A stretch of DNA of 64,000 nt from Glaciimonas sp. PAMC28666. GTDB taxonomy: Bacteria; Pseudomonadota; Gammaproteobacteria; Burkholderiales; Burkholderiaceae_D. The stretch spans positions 2,232,001 through 2,296,000 of the forward strand of contig NZ_CP070304.1 of NCBI RefSeq assembly GCF_016917355.1, read 5' to 3'. A program made the position numbers and the translations under genes. Of this stretch, positions 62,557 to 64,000 are shown in pieces. Under the pieces are notes generated by a model. It worked only from the letters and a program-made list of their open reading frames with translations, was not told where the DNA came from and did not search any database. The first letter of the stretch is position 1, and each line of letters begins with the position of its first letter.

Positions 62557-62576
62557 ACTGGTAGTGGACTGGTAGC
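62557..62576. repeat. 11-bp duplication just after the nemA stop
   Basis: ACTGGTAGTGG is followed by ACTGGTAGC, and a further TTAAGTAGACTTAA motif follows. Confidence 0.7.
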
Positions 62577-62782
62577 ACTTAAGTAGACTTAAAATACTCC
62601 CAGGCAGCAGCCGGAAGTGACATGTTTTGTCGTCGGAATTGCGCCGCATATGGCAACATTCCAAGGGCAAAACTGTCTATACGTTATATCAAAATCTGGT
62701 GTGGTCAGCGATCTCGTTGATGATCTGCGAATTGGGTCACGCCAGATTAACGCACAGACAACCAAACAGCTGAGAGATAAAT

Positions 62783-63754
62783 ATGAGCATGAACGATAAC
62801 GATAACCTGAGCTTCGGTGACGTACAACAGGCCGCACAAAGAATTAAGGGCGCGGCGCATCGTACGCCGGTCATGACTTCTAAAACGGCCAATGATATTG
62901 CCGGCGCTGAACTATTTTTTAAGTGCGAAAATCTGCAACGCATAGGCGCGTTCAAGTTTCGCGGTGCCTACAATGCTTTGTCTCAGTTTACGGAAGAGCA
63001 GCGCCACAACGGTGTACTGACTTTTTCGTCCGGCAACCACGCCCAGGCCATCGCTTTAGCTGCCAAACTTCTCGGAATCCGGGCAGTGATCATCATGCCG
63101 GAAGATGCGCCCGCACTGAAAATCCAAGCGACCAAAGGCTACGGCGCTGAGGTGATCACCTATAACCGCTATACAGAAGACCGCGAAGCCATTGCGCGTC
63201 AACTCGCGGAAGAAAAGAACATGACGTTGATTCCACCGTATGACCATCCCGACGTTATCTGCGGCCAGGGCACTGCCGCAATGGAATTGTTCGAAGAAGT
63301 GGGCGAGCTGGATGTATTGCTGGTGTGCCTTGGTGGCGGCGGCTTGCTGGCCGGTTCGGCGCTTGCCGCATCAGGATTGAGTCCACGTTGCGAAGTCATC
63401 GGGGTCGAGCCGGAACGTGGAAACGATGGGCAGCAATCATTCCGTAAAGGGGAAATTGTGCATATTTCCGTGCCGGACACCATTGCTGATGGCGCAAAGG
63501 TAACGCATCTCGGACACCATAATTTTGCAGTGATTCAGCGCCATGTGCATGACATCGTGACGGTGTCCGATGCGCAACTTATCGAAACAATGAAATTTTT
63601 TGCTGAAAGGATGAAGATCGTGGTCGAACCAACAGGGTGCCTGGCGGCGGCGGCGGCTCTTCATGCGGCTTATCCGATAGCCGGAAAAAGAGTTGGGATC
63701 ATCCTCAGCGGCGGTAACGTAGACCTGTCATCTTTCGCACAATTTATATCTTGA
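62783..63754 (+). CDS. Threonine/serine dehydratase-like PLP enzyme
   Basis: This 323-residue fold-type II pyridoxal-phosphate enzyme deaminates Thr or Ser, or acts on 3-hydroxyaspartate or as a serine racemase. PLP-Lys58 lies in IGAFKFRGA. SSGNHAQAIALAAKLLGI is the substrate loop and LGGGGLLAGSAL binds the phosphate. EPTGCLAAAAAL, then the final LSGGNVDL, are family standards. It lacks the regulatory ACT domain of biosynthetic IlvA, so a catabolic role is likelier. It starts after GAGAGA. The next gene is a convergent ammonia-lyase fragment, consistent with amino-acid use. Confidence 0.9.
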   Translation: MSMNDNDNLSFGDVQQAAQRIKGAAHRTPVMTSKTANDIAGAELFFKCENLQRIGAFKFRGAYNALSQFTEEQRHNGVLTFSSGNHAQAIALAAKLLGIRAVIIMPEDAPALKIQATKGYGAEVITYNRYTEDREAIARQLAEEKNMTLIPPYDHPDVICGQGTAAMELFEEVGELDVLLVCLGGGGLLAGSALAASGLSPRCEVIGVEPERGNDGQQSFRKGEIVHISVPDTIADGAKVTHLGHHNFAVIQRHVHDIVTVSDAQLIETMKFFAERMKIVVEPTGCLAAAAALHAAYPIAGKRVGIILSGGNVDLSSFAQFIS

Positions 63755-63769
63755 GGTGTGCCGTAGTTA

Positions 63770-63798
63770 AGTCGCGCAAGGACCAACCATGCGCGACT
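63770..63798. terminator. Possible hairpin between convergent genes
   Basis: The 8-bp stem AGTCGCGC (63770-63777) / GCGCGACT (63791-63798) has a 13-nt loop and no long T run. It lies between the dehydratase stop and the lyase stop, so it may end transcription from either side, weakly supported. Confidence 0.4.
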
Positions 63799-63837
63799 AA
63801 ACGGGGTGGACGAGGTGATGCAACGATGAGGTCTGGA

Positions 63838-64000
63838 TTAGTCGCTGTACAAATCGGAGAATAGTGCGCGGCAGCTATGACTAACCGCGCCTTGCAGTAC
63901 CAGTTGTTTGGCTGCTTCGATATCGGGTGCGAAGAATCGGTCTTTATCGTAAAACGCTACTTTCTCGCGCAAGCGTTGCTGCACCTGTGCCAGCATCGGT
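63838..64000 (-). CDS. Probable histidine/aromatic ammonia-lyase, C-terminal fragment
   Basis: These are the last 54 codons of a minus-strand gene that enters from the right edge. They read [19 protein letters not shown], then [18 protein letters not shown] and a tail ending LYSD. The [13 protein letters not shown] phrase is typical of the C-terminus of HutH-type ammonia-lyases, which deaminate His, Phe or Tyr. The catalytic MIO loop lies outside this window, so the substrate cannot be judged. It is convergent with the dehydratase gene. Confidence 0.55.
   Translation of the reverse strand, partial: PMLAQVQQRLREKVAFYDKDRFFAPDIEAAKQLVLQGAVSHSCRALFSDLYSD

Overview
The window looks like chromosome from a betaproteobacterium of the Burkholderiales, most likely the Oxalobacteraceae (Herbaspirillum/Collimonas/Glaciimonas-like). 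That placement is an inference from the protein types, the moderate GC content and the gene order; no rRNA or tRNA gene is present to confirm it. Most of it is intact metabolic accessory chromosome. No complete insertion sequence, prophage or CRISPR array was seen.

Region by region. 1-1.8 kb: the 5' end of a two-partner-secretion haemagglutinin (minus strand, running off the window), then a structured RNA resembling phage P1/P4-type C4 antisense RNA in front of two overlapping small ORFs. 1.9-10.1 kb: gamma-glutamyltransferase, a polysaccharide-deacetylase lipoprotein, a DEAD-box helicase, a VOC protein, an exported MsrA/MsrB pair and a PQQ-type sugar dehydrogenase, all on the minus strand. 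10.4-11.1 kb: a deletion scar joining the head of a lysR gene to the tail of an HPP-family membrane-protein gene. 11.2-15.9 kb: a marR gene divergent from a three-subunit membrane-bound FAD sugar/gluconate dehydrogenase. 16-22 kb: an OprB porin and a DUF2946/TonB-receptor/PepSY metal-uptake cluster. 22.3-24.4 kb: a tartrate/malate dehydrogenase and its divergent LysR. 24.7-30 kb: two small exported proteins, a ThiE-like protein, an RDD protein, and a BcrC-type phosphatase followed by a two-component system.

30-39.6 kb is a complete D-xylose locus: xylR and galM on one strand and xylA-xylB-xylF-xylG-xylH divergent, covering sensing, isomerisation, phosphorylation and ABC import. 39.7-47.2 kb is a BMP-type nucleoside/purine ABC importer with its own outer-membrane channel, its binding protein and a GntR regulator; a perfect palindrome in the divergent promoter is a candidate operator. 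47.4-51.4 kb carries an SDR oxidoreductase and a two-subunit IorAB-type molybdenum hydroxylase. 51.6-55.7 kb carries a LysR divergent from a D-2-hydroxyacid dehydrogenase and an MFS transporter. 55.8-64 kb carries an Lrp regulator divergent from a fused indolepyruvate ferredoxin oxidoreductase, then an acyl-CoA dehydrogenase, an Old Yellow Enzyme, a threonine/serine dehydratase and the tail of a probable histidine/aromatic ammonia-lyase.

Overall this is an opportunistic sugar, purine and amino-acid degrader with periplasmic oxidation of sugars. The least explained features are the C4-like RNA module at 1.1-1.4 kb and the many short tandem duplications of 9-13 bp, which occur between genes, across stop codons, and in frame inside export signals.
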